Shown: one piece after another, positions 43,539 through 51,624 of the stretch | How positions within the stretch are numbered: position 1 is the stretch's first letter | Layout: every line of letters starts with the position of its first letter | NCBI RefSeq assembly: GCF_003952465.1 | Contig: NZ_CP034448.1 | Span: 3,511,001-3,575,000 of the forward strand | Direction: 5' to 3' | Length of the DNA: 64,000 nt | Origin: Mesorhizobium sp. M1B.F.Ca.ET.045.04.1.1 | GTDB lineage: Bacteria > Pseudomonadota > Alphaproteobacteria > Rhizobiales > Rhizobiaceae | Made by a program: the position numbers and the translations under genes | The notes under the pieces: model-generated | Databases searched by the model: none | Told to the model about the DNA's origin: nothing | What the model saw: only the letters and a program-made list of their open reading frames with translations

Positions 43539-44900
43539 ATGCAACAGAGATCGTCGAAAGCCTTGGCCAACAGCCTGGCCGAGAACGTGCCGCGCTATAC
43601 GAGCTATCCGACGGCACCACACTTTCACCCAGGCCTCGACGCGATCGTCGTTCGCGGCTGGATGGACACGCTTGAGGGCGATGACGAGATATCGCTGTAT
43701 CTGCACATCCCCTATTGCGACAGGCTGTGCTGGTTCTGCGCCTGCCATACCAAGCAGACACGCCACTATGCGCCAGTGGCTACATTTCTGCGCTCGCTGC
43801 ATAGGGAAATCGAGACTGTCGGCGGCCTCGTGGGCGGCCGGGGCATGGTCCGCGCCGTCCATTTCGGCGGCGGCTCCCCGACGATGCTCAGGCCAGACGA
43901 CATCCTGGCGCTCGGGAAAGCATTGCGCGATCGTTTCGACTTTCTCGACGATGCCAGTCTCAGCGTCGAGATCGACCCGAACGACATGGACGAAGGCCGG
44001 CTCGATGCCTTCGCCGCGATCGGCATGACCAGGGCGAGCCTCGGCGTCCAGGACTTCGATCCCAAAGTGCAGAAGGCGATCAACCGCGAGCAGAGCTTTG
44101 CGCTGACCAAAAGCATTGTCGATGCGGTGCGCGCGCGGGGTGTCACTTCCGTCAACCTGGACCTGCTGTACGGCCTGCCGCATCAGACCTTGGAGAGCGT
44201 TGCGGCGACCGTCGCCCAGGCGCTGACGCTGACGCCGGACAGGCTGGCCCTGTTCGGCTACGCGCATGTGCCGTGGTTCAAGAAGCATCAGACGATGATC
44301 GACGAAGCCTGGCTGCCCGATTCCGCCGCACGCTTGGCGCAGTCACAGCTTGCCGCGCGGTTGATTGTCGATGCCGGGTACGAGGCGTTGGGACTGGACC
44401 ATTTCGCGAAGCCACAGGACTCGCTGGCGGTCGCCGCGCACGGCGGCAAGATCCGCCGCAATTTCCAGGGCTATACCGAGGACCAGTGCGAAACCCTGAT
44501 TGGTCTAGGTCCCTCCTCGATAAGTCGATATCGGCAGGGCTACGCCCAGAACATCGTCGCGACCGGTGAATATGAAAGGGCCGTGGACTCCGGACAACTG
44601 GCGATAGCCCGCGGGATCAAACTCAGCGTCGATGATCAGGCGCGAGGCTGGGTCATCGAGCGCCTGATGTGCCAATTCGCTTTCTCGGCGGTGGACCTGG
44701 TCGACCGCTTTGGAGCTGTCGGCCAAAAGCTGCTCTGCGAGGCGAGCCGCCTGGCTATCAGCAGCCAGGGCGAGCTTCTCCGGCTCGAAGGCGAAAACTT
44801 CGTCGTGCCGGAGGAAAGCCGTCCGCTGGTCAGAACGGTGGCGGCGAAATTTGACAAATATCTCAGGAATGGAAGCGCCAGGCATTCGGTGGCCGTTTGA
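43539..44900 (+). CDS. hemN: Oxygen-independent coproporphyrinogen III oxidase HemN
   Basis: A 453-residue radical-SAM enzyme. The cluster motif is LHIPYCDRLCWFCAC (CxxxCxxC, about residues 56-70). VPRYTSYPTAPHF lies at the N-terminus, HFGGGSPTML follows, and the C-terminal HemN domain contains GLDHFAKPQDSLAVA. It converts coproporphyrinogen III to protoporphyrinogen IX without O2, keeping heme synthesis going in low oxygen. The promoter holds a perfect FNR box. Confidence 0.95.
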   Translation: MQQRSSKALANSLAENVPRYTSYPTAPHFHPGLDAIVVRGWMDTLEGDDEISLYLHIPYCDRLCWFCACHTKQTRHYAPVATFLRSLHREIETVGGLVGGRGMVRAVHFGGGSPTMLRPDDILALGKALRDRFDFLDDASLSVEIDPNDMDEGRLDAFAAIGMTRASLGVQDFDPKVQKAINREQSFALTKSIVDAVRARGVTSVNLDLLYGLPHQTLESVAATVAQALTLTPDRLALFGYAHVPWFKKHQTMIDEAWLPDSAARLAQSQLAARLIVDAGYEALGLDHFAKPQDSLAVAAHGGKIRRNFQGYTEDQCETLIGLGPSSISRYRQGYAQNIVATGEYERAVDSGQLAIARGIKLSVDDQARGWVIERLMCQFAFSAVDLVDRFGAVGQKLLCEASRLAISSQGELLRLEGENFVVPEESRPLVRTVAAKFDKYLRNGSARHSVAV

Positions 44901-44904
44901 GCGA

Positions 44905-44967
44905 GTCTTTGTTTTATGCATGTCGTTCGCCCAAAACCGCTGCGCACTTTTGGGCGACATGCATTAA
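44905..44967. repeat. RIME-like palindromic element, copy B (half)
   Basis: TCTTTGTTTTATGCATGTCG through CGACATGCATTAAGG: matches the second palindrome of copies A and C (GCATGTCG...CGACATGC). It directly follows the hemN stop and may act as its terminator. Confidence 0.65.
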
Positions 44968-45107
44968 GGCGTGTTGATATTCTGGTGATGCCGACCTGCA
45001 AATGCCGGTTTCCTGCGCTTCCGGTGCTCACGTACTTCAAGTACGCTCCGCTCCGGTTCTCGGAAACCACCATTTTCGGCTCGGCCTGACCTGAATCTCA
45101 ACACGCC
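44968..45107. repeat. 140-bp imperfect inverted repeat after hemN
   Basis: GGCGTGTTGATATTC at one end pairs with GAATCTCAACACGCC at the other (one mismatch). Inner arms GGTTTCC/GGAAACC and the central ACGTACTTCAAGTACGC also pair. No coding content. Together with copy B it fills the gap between hemN and the convergent ion-channel gene. Confidence 0.7.
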
Positions 45108-45119
45108 CTAGGCCGCGGA

Positions 45120-45551
45120 TCAAAAATGCTCGCCGATCCTGAATGGGCCGACACGGGTGCCGGCCGCGATCAGATAGGCGGTCGACCAGCCGATCAGCAG
45201 AAACCCATTGATGCCCTCCAGAGCCGCCAGCACGCGCCAGCCATGGGCCGGCACCACGTCTCCATAGCCGACCGTCGAAAACGTGATGGTGGAGAAGTAA
45301 AGCGCCGTCTCGAAGTCGTTCAGGATCCCGAGCAGCGTGTACATTCCCGCCCATAGCCAGACTTCCGCCGTCATGACCGTAAAGAGGCCCATCACGACCG
45401 TGATCATTGCGATGACCCGGCTGCGGTGGCCGTGCATGCGGAAGAGCGCCACAAGGCGCGCCATCGCATGAGTGATGGCGATAAGTCCGAAAGTGTGGAT
45501 CAGCACCGTCAGGCTGATGACGATCGTGCCGACGAAAAGATTGAGGATCAT
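45120..45551 (-). CDS. Two-helix potassium-channel-like protein
   Basis: A 143-residue membrane protein with the pore signature TFSTVGYGDVVP (about residues 90-101), a K+ selectivity filter TVGYGD. It is flanked by hydrophobic helices (LFTVMTAEVWLWAGMYTLLG and GFLLIGWSTAYLIAAG). Two further N-terminal hydrophobic segments make about four in all. It has no cytoplasmic ligand domain. A hybrid FNR/NnrR-type box is centred 40 bases upstream, so it appears to belong to the surrounding low-oxygen regulon. Physiological role unknown. Confidence 0.8.
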   Translation of the reverse strand: MILNLFVGTIVISLTVLIHTFGLIAITHAMARLVALFRMHGHRSRVIAMITVVMGLFTVMTAEVWLWAGMYTLLGILNDFETALYFSTITFSTVGYGDVVPAHGWRVLAALEGINGFLLIGWSTAYLIAAGTRVGPFRIGEHF

Positions 45552-45584
45552 TCGACGACACTACGGCCCGAAGCACCGTATTCC

Positions 45585-45598
45585 TTGCGCAAGATCAA
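45585..45598 (-). promoter_or_regulatory. Hybrid FNR/NnrR box before the ion-channel gene
   Basis: TTGCGCAAGATCAA combines an NnrR-type half-site (TTGCG) with an FNR-type half-site (ATCAA) at the normal 4-base spacing. Its distance to the start codon equals that of the hemN box. Confidence 0.6.
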
Positions 45599-45628
45599 AC
45601 CTGCCGGTCCGGCTACTCTGCTGGCGCC

Positions 45629-46078
45629 TTACCGGCCGCGCGCGGGCGCGGCACGATCAAGGCGAAAGAACATAGCGAGCTTCAGGCTCGCGGCTATGCG
45701 TTCCGCCCGCTCGACGAACACCGCAGCGGTTTCGGGCGCGAACAGCTCTGCCGCCGTCTCGCGGAAGAGAGCCAACCAGATCTCGAAGTCGACTTCGGTG
45801 ACATCCTCGAGCTTCAGGTGTGCCGGCACCGGGCGTCCCTGATAGTCGCCGCTCTTCAAGATGACGGAACACCAGAAGTCGGTCATCTTCTCCAGGTGGG
45901 GCTCCCAATCGCCAACGATTTCACGGGCGAAAATCGGGCCGAGCCGCTCATCTTTTCTCACCCTGGAGTAGAATTTGCGGACCAGTGCCCCTATCGATGC
46001 CCGATCGACGCCGGGACGCGCCAAAGGCTGTTCGGGGGCAGGGCGAACGCTGCCAAGCAGGACGGACTTCGAGGTCAT
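45629..46078 (-). CDS. Group III truncated hemoglobin
   Basis: A 149-residue protein with the group III (P-type) truncated globin pattern: IGALVRKFYSRVRKDERLGPIF, HLEKMTDFWCSVILKSGDYQG, and the proximal His in PVPAHLKLEDV (about residue 94). Cytoplasmic. It lies between nirV and the ion-channel gene in a nitrite-reduction cluster, which suggests NO handling; that is inference. No clear FNR or NnrR box is seen before it; the upstream gap is filled by a palindromic element. Confidence 0.85.
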   Translation of the reverse strand: MTSKSVLLGSVRPAPEQPLARPGVDRASIGALVRKFYSRVRKDERLGPIFAREIVGDWEPHLEKMTDFWCSVILKSGDYQGRPVPAHLKLEDVTEVDFEIWLALFRETAAELFAPETAAVFVERAERIAASLKLAMFFRLDRAAPARGR

Positions 46079-46093
46079 TCATATTCCTTGTTC

Positions 46094-46200
46094 TCTAGAG
46101 CGTTTCAGCGTTTCACGGAAACGCCGAACCGCTCTATCTCTTTGTTTTTACGCAATTCCGGACGGAAAACCGTTACGCACTTTCCTGGAATTGCTCTAGG
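46094..46200. repeat. RIME-like palindromic element, copy D
   Basis: Same two-palindrome plan as copies A and C with different sequence: AGAGCGTTTC...GAAACG..CGCTCT, then CTCTTTGTTTTTACGC and GCAATTCCGG...CCTGGAATTGC. Fills the gap between the truncated hemoglobin gene and nirV. Confidence 0.65.
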
Positions 46201-46203
46201 CAA

Positions 46204-47067
46204 TCAGGTCAAGCCCAGGCGACGAAGGGCCTGCACGAAGCTGCCGCGATCGCGAACAAGGCGGAAGCCCAGATTGTCGGGCGGCGTGCCGACCGCGCAA
46301 CCGCCGCTTTTGCCGTCGCGGATGAAGTTCGACATGTAAGTGCGGTGAAAACCCTCCACAACATGCACGCCGCAATTGCTGATCGAGCTGGCAATGCCAC
46401 CGCTGGATATCGTCGCGTGCGCATAGCATGTCGATGTCCACTCCCAGACATTGCCGGCAGTGTCCGCAATGCCCTTTGAGTTGAGGCCAAAGGACCCGCG
46501 CGGCCGCGGCTCGGGATCTGGTTTGCGCCCGAGCGCTACTTCGTTGCGATACTGCGTGAGCCATCGCCTCGCCGGATCGGCAGGGTCGCCTTCGCCGCCT
46601 TCTATGTCGGCCCGGAACCTCTCGCCCGCGGCGTAGGCCCATTCCACATCGGTCGGTAGCCGCCACGTTTCACCCGTTCGCGCCGACAGCCAGTTCGCAT
46701 AGGCTTGCGCGTCGATGAAGCTGACGCCTGTCACAGGGAGGTCACCGACAAGGCGCGGGTCGGCGGGCTTGCAGGCGCCCTCCGCAACGCAACGCTCATA
46801 GTCCAATGCGCTCACCTGGAACTTCATGATTTGCAGCGGCGCATCGATGGTCTCCTTCAAGACGGGCGCCGGCGCGGGATGGTCGTCCTTGAGGAATTCG
46901 CCGGGCTGCGGGTGATTGAATGAGCCAGGTGTCAGAACCACCAGTTCGCTGACCGCAGCCGGACTGCCGGCATGCGGAGAGATGCCATCGATCGCGTGGC
47001 TGACGCCCAGTCCGATGAGGGCGGCAGCCGCGATTGTTCCGAATGTGAAGACAGGGTCGAAAGACAT
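46204..47067 (-). CDS. nirV: NirV, formylglycine-generating-enzyme-like protein
   Basis: 287 residues from ATG 47067 (47088 is an alternative). After an N-terminal hydrophobic segment comes an FGE-sulfatase (SUMF1-type) domain. It has VTGVSFIDAQAYANWLSARTG (in two blocks), WRLPTDVEWAYAAGE and GNVWEWTSTCY. The end is the typical NLGFRLVRD. NirV follows nirK in many alphaproteobacteria; its exact job in nitrite reduction is unsettled. It starts 71 bases after the nirK stop and is probably co-transcribed. Confidence 0.9.
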   Translation of the reverse strand: MSFDPVFTFGTIAAAALIGLGVSHAIDGISPHAGSPAAVSELVVLTPGSFNHPQPGEFLKDDHPAPAPVLKETIDAPLQIMKFQVSALDYERCVAEGACKPADPRLVGDLPVTGVSFIDAQAYANWLSARTGETWRLPTDVEWAYAAGERFRADIEGGEGDPADPARRWLTQYRNEVALGRKPDPEPRPRGSFGLNSKGIADTAGNVWEWTSTCYAHATISSGGIASSISNCGVHVVEGFHRTYMSNFIRDGKSGGCAVGTPPDNLGFRLVRDRGSFVQALRRLGLT

Positions 47068-47138
47068 GCCGAAGACTCCGCCTGCCAATGCAGCTCGCCC
47101 GCGGTAATGGTGGGTTGCACGGCGATTGTCCTTCCCAT

Positions 47139-48248
47139 TTATGAAGCTATCGCCTTTGGTGGCTCGACCTGCATCATCAGATCGTCGTCCCAGCTTCCGT
47201 CGACCATGAAATGCGCGGTCGCACCGAGCTCGACTGCCTCGATCAGGTTGTGGTTCACGTAGGCGTAAATTCCCGGCTGCCGGAACGTGTAGAGCGCAGC
47301 ACCCGCCGATCCGCCGCGGATAAACCAGGTCTCCATATCCTTGGCAGGCGGGTTCGCGAACTTGCCGCCTTCCCAGACGAAGTCGCCGTGGCCGCCGATC
47401 AGATGCGGACGAGTATCGCGGTTGGCCTGGGAATGGACGATCAGCACCGTTTCGCCGACCTTTGCCTTCATGGCGTTTTCGCCGGTCAGCGATCCGGCCT
47501 TGCCGTTGAACACGACATGCGTCGGGATCAGGCCGCGCATTACCTTCACGGTATCGTCGTAGTTGTCGCCGGCCGTTTCGTACTTCTTGAACTTTCCCTG
47601 CTCGTCGCGCGGGATGTAGAAATCGTTCTCGCCGATATAGTAGATGCGGTCGTAGCGGACCGGCTTGCCCTTCTCGTCCTTCAGGCCGTCACGCGGCAGC
47701 ACCATCACCGCTCCGCTCATCCCCGACACGACGTGCCAGGGGATCATCGCTCCGCCGGGCGCGCAATGGTAGACGAACGTGCCCGGCCGCGTTGCCTTGA
47801 AGCGCAGCGTCACCTGCTCGCCCGGATTGATCAGCGTCAGCCCGCCGCCGCCGAGCGCGCCGGTCGCGGCATGGAAGTCGATATTGTGGGCGAGCGTGTT
47901 GGTGTCGGGATTGATCAGCGTGAGCTCGAGATAGTCGCCTTCATGCACGACCATGAGCGGGCCCGGAATGGAGCCGTTGTAGGTCATGGCGTTGAGCTGC
48001 GTGCCGTCGGCGTCGATGACCACCGGCTTCTCTTCGATCGTCATGGCGAACTCGACCACCTTGGGGCCGCCCTTGGCCACCTGGTCTTGAGAGTGCACGA
48101 AAGGCGGCGCGACCAGAGTCACCTTCTCGCGCGGCAGTCCGGCCACATCCTTCGCGGCCGCCATCACCGGCGCGGAGCCAATGGTGGCGATGGCGGCGGC
48201 GGTAAGAACAGAACCCAGCAAAGCTTCGCGTCTCGTAAGCATTTTCAT
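47139..48248 (-). CDS. nirK: Copper-containing nitrite reductase
   Basis: A 369-residue periplasmic enzyme reducing nitrite to NO. The N-terminal Tat-type signal contains [11 protein letters not shown]. Two cupredoxin domains follow. Type 1 copper ligands are visible in [28 protein letters not shown] and SGMSG. Type 2 ligands are in NIDFH and VYHC plus [10 protein letters not shown]. The catalytic Asp (HNID) is kept. Class I NirK, as usual in rhizobia. An NnrR-type box lies 58-71 bases upstream of the start, and nirV follows. Pseudoazurin encoded next door is the likely electron donor. Confidence 0.96.
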   Translation of the reverse strand: MKMLTRREALLGSVLTAAAIATIGSAPVMAAAKDVAGLPREKVTLVAPPFVHSQDQVAKGGPKVVEFAMTIEEKPVVIDADGTQLNAMTYNGSIPGPLMVVHEGDYLELTLINPDTNTLAHNIDFHAATGALGGGGLTLINPGEQVTLRFKATRPGTFVYHCAPGGAMIPWHVVSGMSGAVMVLPRDGLKDEKGKPVRYDRIYYIGENDFYIPRDEQGKFKKYETAGDNYDDTVKVMRGLIPTHVVFNGKAGSLTGENAMKAKVGETVLIVHSQANRDTRPHLIGGHGDFVWEGGKFANPPAKDMETWFIRGGSAGAALYTFRQPGIYAYVNHNLIEAVELGATAHFMVDGSWDDDLMMQVEPPKAIAS

Positions 48249-48305
48249 CTCCTCGACTTCAACGGTTTCGATGAAGGCAGGATAGTGTCTTTGTACGGAG
48301 CGTCT

Positions 48306-48319
48306 TTGCGTTTGCGCAA
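48306..48319 (-). promoter_or_regulatory. NnrR box upstream of nirK
   Basis: TTGCGTTTGCGCAA, a perfect TTGCG-N4-CGCAA palindrome, centred about 64 bases before the nirK ATG. Confidence 0.8.
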
Positions 48320-48418
48320 ATCTGGACCAATGAATTTTGACTTTGGCAGGGATTTGCCGAAGTCACTTGCGTCCCGACAATCAAGATTGCGGCGGTGGCC
48401 AAATCGCGAAATTGAAAA

Positions 48419-48454
48419 TGGCCGGACAGACCTCTCCCGTGGTCTGTCCGGCCA
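48419..48454 (-). terminator. Terminator after pseudoazurin
   Basis: A 13-bp perfect stem (TGGCCGGACAGAC with GTCTGTCCGGCCA, 10-base loop). On the minus strand TTTTC follows. It lies about 50 bases past the pseudoazurin stop. Confidence 0.85.
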
Positions 48455-48501
48455 GTGCCTCCAGCCCGCCATTGCCGGAGGCAGCCTCGCATGCTGTCGG
48501 A

Positions 48502-48948
48502 TCAGTTCGAAGCGGTCTTGGTCGCTTCAGCGAAGAGCTCGGCGAAGACTGGCTTTGCCTTGCCGATCTGCTTGACGGCTTCCGCCGCTTCAAGGTTGAC
48601 AGGCTTGCCGACGAGGATCAGGGCCACCATGCCCATGCCGTAATGGGGAGCGCACTTCACGCCATAGACGCCCTCTTTGGTAAGGGTCACCGTGATCTCC
48701 TCGCTCGGCTTGCCCTTGAAGGCTTCGGCGCCCTCCGGGATCATTCCCTTGATGATCTCGGCATTGTGACTCTTGTCGGTCGGCACGAACTTGATGGTGT
48801 CGCCGGGTGCGGCCCGGACGAAGTCGGGCTGGAAGACCATCGCGCCCTTCTCGCCCTTGTTCAGCATCTGGACGACATGTTCTTCGGCATTTGCAGCGCC
48901 GACACTTGAGAGCAAGGCGATCGCCGCGGCAATCAGGGGCAGTTTCAT
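48502..48948 (-). CDS. Pseudoazurin
   Basis: A 148-residue type 1 copper protein with a signal peptide (cleavage after ANA, about residue 21). The copper ligands are His in [15 protein letters not shown], then Cys, His and Met in [12 protein letters not shown]. The two C-terminal helices are those of pseudoazurin rather than plastocyanin. It carries electrons in the periplasm, typically to NirK. A perfect NnrR box lies upstream and a strong terminator downstream. Confidence 0.93.
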   Translation of the reverse strand: MKLPLIAAAIALLSSVGAANAEEHVVQMLNKGEKGAMVFQPDFVRAAPGDTIKFVPTDKSHNAEIIKGMIPEGAEAFKGKPSEEITVTLTKEGVYGVKCAPHYGMGMVALILVGKPVNLEAAEAVKQIGKAKPVFAELFAEATKTASN

Positions 48949-49022
48949 TGGAGAGTTCCTTTCTCTGTTTCATCACGGCATCGACCGTTGCGTCCTTGTA
49001 GATCGTCGGGCGACCTCGCGAT

Positions 49023-49036
49023 TTGCGCTGGCGCAA
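49023..49036 (-). promoter_or_regulatory. NnrR box upstream of pseudoazurin
   Basis: TTGCGCTGGCGCAA, a perfect TTGCG-N4-CGCAA palindrome, centred about 82 bases before the pseudoazurin start. Confidence 0.8.
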
Positions 49037-49110
49037 ATTGTTCGACGAATACGCGGCGAGAAGATCGAGCGACGGCCAGGCCTCGCCCGCCTGTTCCTCA
49101 AGCATGTTCC

Positions 49111-50310
49111 TCAAGAAGGATTCATGGCGCGTGCGCGCAGGCGAGGGCGCATGAGAAACCCGCCAAACAACACCGCATAGCCGGCGAAAGCGGCAATCCA
49201 GAACGCCGCCGACATGTGGAGGAGAATTGCCTCGGCAGGCGCGACAGCGGCGGCCACGCGCAGAAGGGCGGCAATGAGGATCGCAACGAAAACCGCGCAT
49301 GTTCCGGCACTTGCCTTCAACTCACGGCCTGTGTGGCCGAGGGTGGCCCGCGCCATGACGGCAAGGGTCATGCAGGCAATCGCTCCCACGGCAAACGTAT
49401 GAATACCGGCAACCGGGGGGATCCTTCCTGGAGCGAAGGCGGCCAGTCCGGCAAGCAGCAGGCCAAGCGGAACAAAGGCGAATGCAAGGTGCAGGATCAA
49501 TACCAACGGGTCGGACAGCGTGCGGTCGCCGGCCCAGCGGGCAAGTCGAACAGCGTTGAAGACCGCGGCGACGACCAGCAACACGCCGGTTGCAATGGTG
49601 TCGGGGAAAAAGCTCCAGGCAGCGAGGCCGACAGCGGACAGCGCGATCGTTCCGACATCGAACCTGCCGAACGGCGTCGGGAGCCGGCCCGGCCTGTCGC
49701 GAACCAGCCAATTGCGGGTGAAGCTCGGAATTATGCGCCCGCCGATGACCATGATGAGGACGACAACCGCTCCCAAGCCCAGGCGCCGGCTGATGTCGGA
49801 GACACCCTGGTAATGCGCTTCGGCGTGAAACAGGACATTCGCGGCAAAAAGAGTTGCTACCGGCAGCAGCACCTTGAGGTTGCGCCAGTTTCGCCCGGCG
49901 ATGATTTCCGTCGCGGCGGCCACGACCACCGCGAGAAGAAAACAGCAGTCTAGGGCTGCGGCCAGGAGCCATCCCGTTTCCGCCGAAAAGAACACGGCGA
50001 CACGCCCCGCGATCCAGAGCAGCACGAGCGCCAGCAGGCGAAAATCCTGAACGGGAAGTCGGCCGGTCCAATTCGGAATTGCAGTCAGCAGGAAACCGGT
50101 CACGACAGCCGGCAGGTAGCCGAAAAGCAATTCATGAATATGCCAGTCCACAGGCAGGAAGGTGCTGAAGGTTTCGAGCTTGCCGTAATAGAGGGGCAGC
50201 CACAAAAGCATCGCGGACGCGGCTTGCAGCGAGCCTAGCAGAAAAAAGGGCCGGAACCCGTAGGAGAGAATTGCCGGATAGGCGCTTGGCCGCGTCCGTG
50301 GAATTGCCAT
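49111..50310 (-). CDS. nnrS: NnrS, heme-copper membrane protein of NO metabolism
   Basis: 399 residues from ATG 50310 (MAIPRTRPSAYPAILSYGFRP shortened), with GAGG upstream; a far longer frame is rejected. About 12 membrane segments are seen. Conserved features are SYGFRPFFLLG, DWHIHELLFGY and IPNWTGR, with histidines also in HAEAHYQG and GIHTFAVGAIACM. NnrS lowers nitrosative stress in denitrifiers. It is divergent from nnrR with an NnrR-like box in the gap. Confidence 0.92.
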   Translation of the reverse strand: MAIPRTRPSAYPAILSYGFRPFFLLGSLQAASAMLLWLPLYYGKLETFSTFLPVDWHIHELLFGYLPAVVTGFLLTAIPNWTGRLPVQDFRLLALVLLWIAGRVAVFFSAETGWLLAAALDCCFLLAVVVAAATEIIAGRNWRNLKVLLPVATLFAANVLFHAEAHYQGVSDISRRLGLGAVVVLIMVIGGRIIPSFTRNWLVRDRPGRLPTPFGRFDVGTIALSAVGLAAWSFFPDTIATGVLLVVAAVFNAVRLARWAGDRTLSDPLVLILHLAFAFVPLGLLLAGLAAFAPGRIPPVAGIHTFAVGAIACMTLAVMARATLGHTGRELKASAGTCAVFVAILIAALLRVAAAVAPAEAILLHMSAAFWIAAFAGYAVLFGGFLMRPRLRARAMNPS

Positions 50311-50379
50311 GACATGCCTCATCAAAAAACAGGCAAGGCGCCTGCCGGCCACTTCTATCCCGGCCCTGAAGGATGGAAT

Positions 50380-50393
50380 TTGCCTCAGCGCAA
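50380..50393. promoter_or_regulatory. NnrR-like box between nnrS and nnrR
   Basis: TTGCCTCAGCGCAA, one mismatch from TTGCG-N4-CGCAA, centred about 76 bases before the nnrS start and 131 before nnrR. Confidence 0.65.
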
Positions 50394-50516
50394 ACAAGCG
50401 AATGATTGCCGGGCCGCAGCGACAAGAGGCTTCACTTGTCGACGGGCGGTCGTCCGTGACACAGTCGGGCAGGGGTCCGAGCGCGTTGCGCCGTTGAAGT
50501 TGGGGAGGAAAGGCGG

Positions 50517-51221
50517 TTGGCGAGCCTTGATCGATCATTGATTGCCGGGCTGTCCCTCTTCGAGGGGATCGCTGCCGCGGATCTCGATCGCATAATCGGG
50601 CAAGCGAGGTCCATTCGGATCGCCAAGGATCAGCCGGTGTTCGAGCAGGAGCAGGAGGCGCATTCCTTTTTCCTGCTGCTCGACGGCCATGTGCGCGTGG
50701 TGAAATCGACCGCGGATGGGCACGAGGTGACCGTGCGATACATCAGCCCGGGCGAGTTGATGGGGATCGCCAGTGCGCTTGGTCGGACGACCTATCCGGC
50801 AAACGCCATCGCGGCTGTCGACTGCGTGGTGCTTGCCTGGCCAAGCCAGCTCTGGTCCACATTCGCGGCGAGCTTTCCGAGCTTCAGCGCCAATACCTAC
50901 AAGGCGGTGGGGAGCAGGCTGCAGGATGCGCATGCGCGCGTCATCGAGATGTCCACCGAACAGGTGGAGCAGCGCGTCGCGCATGCGCTGCTCAAGCTTA
51001 TCAAGCAGTCGGGGAAAAAGACCGAGGAAGGGATTCTGATCGACTTCCCGATTTCACGCCAGGACGTCGCGGAAATGACGGGCACCACGCTTCATACGGT
51101 AAGCCGGCTGCTTTCCGCCTGGGAGGACCAGGGGCTCGTCAAGAGCGGACGGCAAAGGGTGGTCGTGGTCGAGCCGCATCGGCTGCTTGTCATCGCCGAA
51201 GGCCGCGCGACCAAGAGCTAG
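50517..51221 (+). CDS. nnrR: NnrR-type Crp/Fnr regulator
   Basis: 234 residues from a TTG start at 50517, chosen because GGGGAGGAAAGG lies at the right distance and the protein aligns from here. The N-terminal cyclic-nucleotide-like domain lacks cysteines, so no Fe-S cluster. The C-terminal HTH is ISRQDVAEMTGTTLHTVSRLL, with a recognition helix unlike the ETVSR of FnrN and FixK, which fits the different TTGCG boxes. It is expected to respond to NO. Its 3' end overlaps the convergent DUF1858 gene by 4 bases. Confidence 0.88.
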   Translation: MASLDRSLIAGLSLFEGIAAADLDRIIGQARSIRIAKDQPVFEQEQEAHSFFLLLDGHVRVVKSTADGHEVTVRYISPGELMGIASALGRTTYPANAIAAVDCVVLAWPSQLWSTFAASFPSFSANTYKAVGSRLQDAHARVIEMSTEQVEQRVAHALLKLIKQSGKKTEEGILIDFPISRQDVAEMTGTTLHTVSRLLSAWEDQGLVKSGRQRVVVVEPHRLLVIAEGRATKS

Positions 51222-51433
51222 CCCGCTCCACCGGCGTCGATAGCCGCCTGCAGGTCACGGCGAAGCTGGTCCTCGTCGAGATCATGCTCGCGCGCCGCTT
51301 CGGAAACGGTGTGAAAGGAAGCGATCGGGCAGCCGACGCAGAGCATTCCATGCTGGAGCACGACGCGGATTGCCGCCGGCGTCTCGCGCATGATCCCGTC
51401 CATCGTCGTATCGTCGTTCAATTTGCGTTTCAT
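51218..51433 (-). CDS. DUF1858 small protein
   Basis: 71 residues from ATG 51433. The DUF1858 pattern is seen: TMDGIMRETPAAIRVVLQHGM, then CVGCPIASFHTVSEAAREHD. The CxxC could bind a metal or cluster. Such proteins are common beside NO and low-oxygen genes and hybrid-cluster proteins. Convergent with nnrR. Start uncertain (51448 or 51502 also in frame). Confidence 0.8.
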   Translation of the reverse strand: MKRKLNDDTTMDGIMRETPAAIRVVLQHGMLCVGCPIASFHTVSEAAREHDLDEDQLRRDLQAAIDAGGAG

Positions 51434-51577
51434 GCCGATTGTCCGCATTTGCAAACAGACTTCCTGCCTGAGCTTTCCGACCTGTTCGTTGCTCTGAAGC
51501 AAAGACGCGCTCTCTTGCTCCTCAACGAGGCCGCATCCTGACGTGCGTTTTGGAGGCGCCTTCTCCTGGTCTGGTGT

Positions 51578-51591
51578 TTGCGATGGATCAA
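51578..51591. promoter_or_regulatory. Hybrid FNR/NnrR box
   Basis: TTGCGATGGATCAA, again one TTGCG half and one ATCAA half at 4-base spacing, upstream of the broken acetate kinase and about 150 bases from the DUF1858 start. Confidence 0.5.
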
Positions 51592-51624
51592 AGCCCGCTC
51601 ATTCCTCGCCGGTTAGAGCGATGG

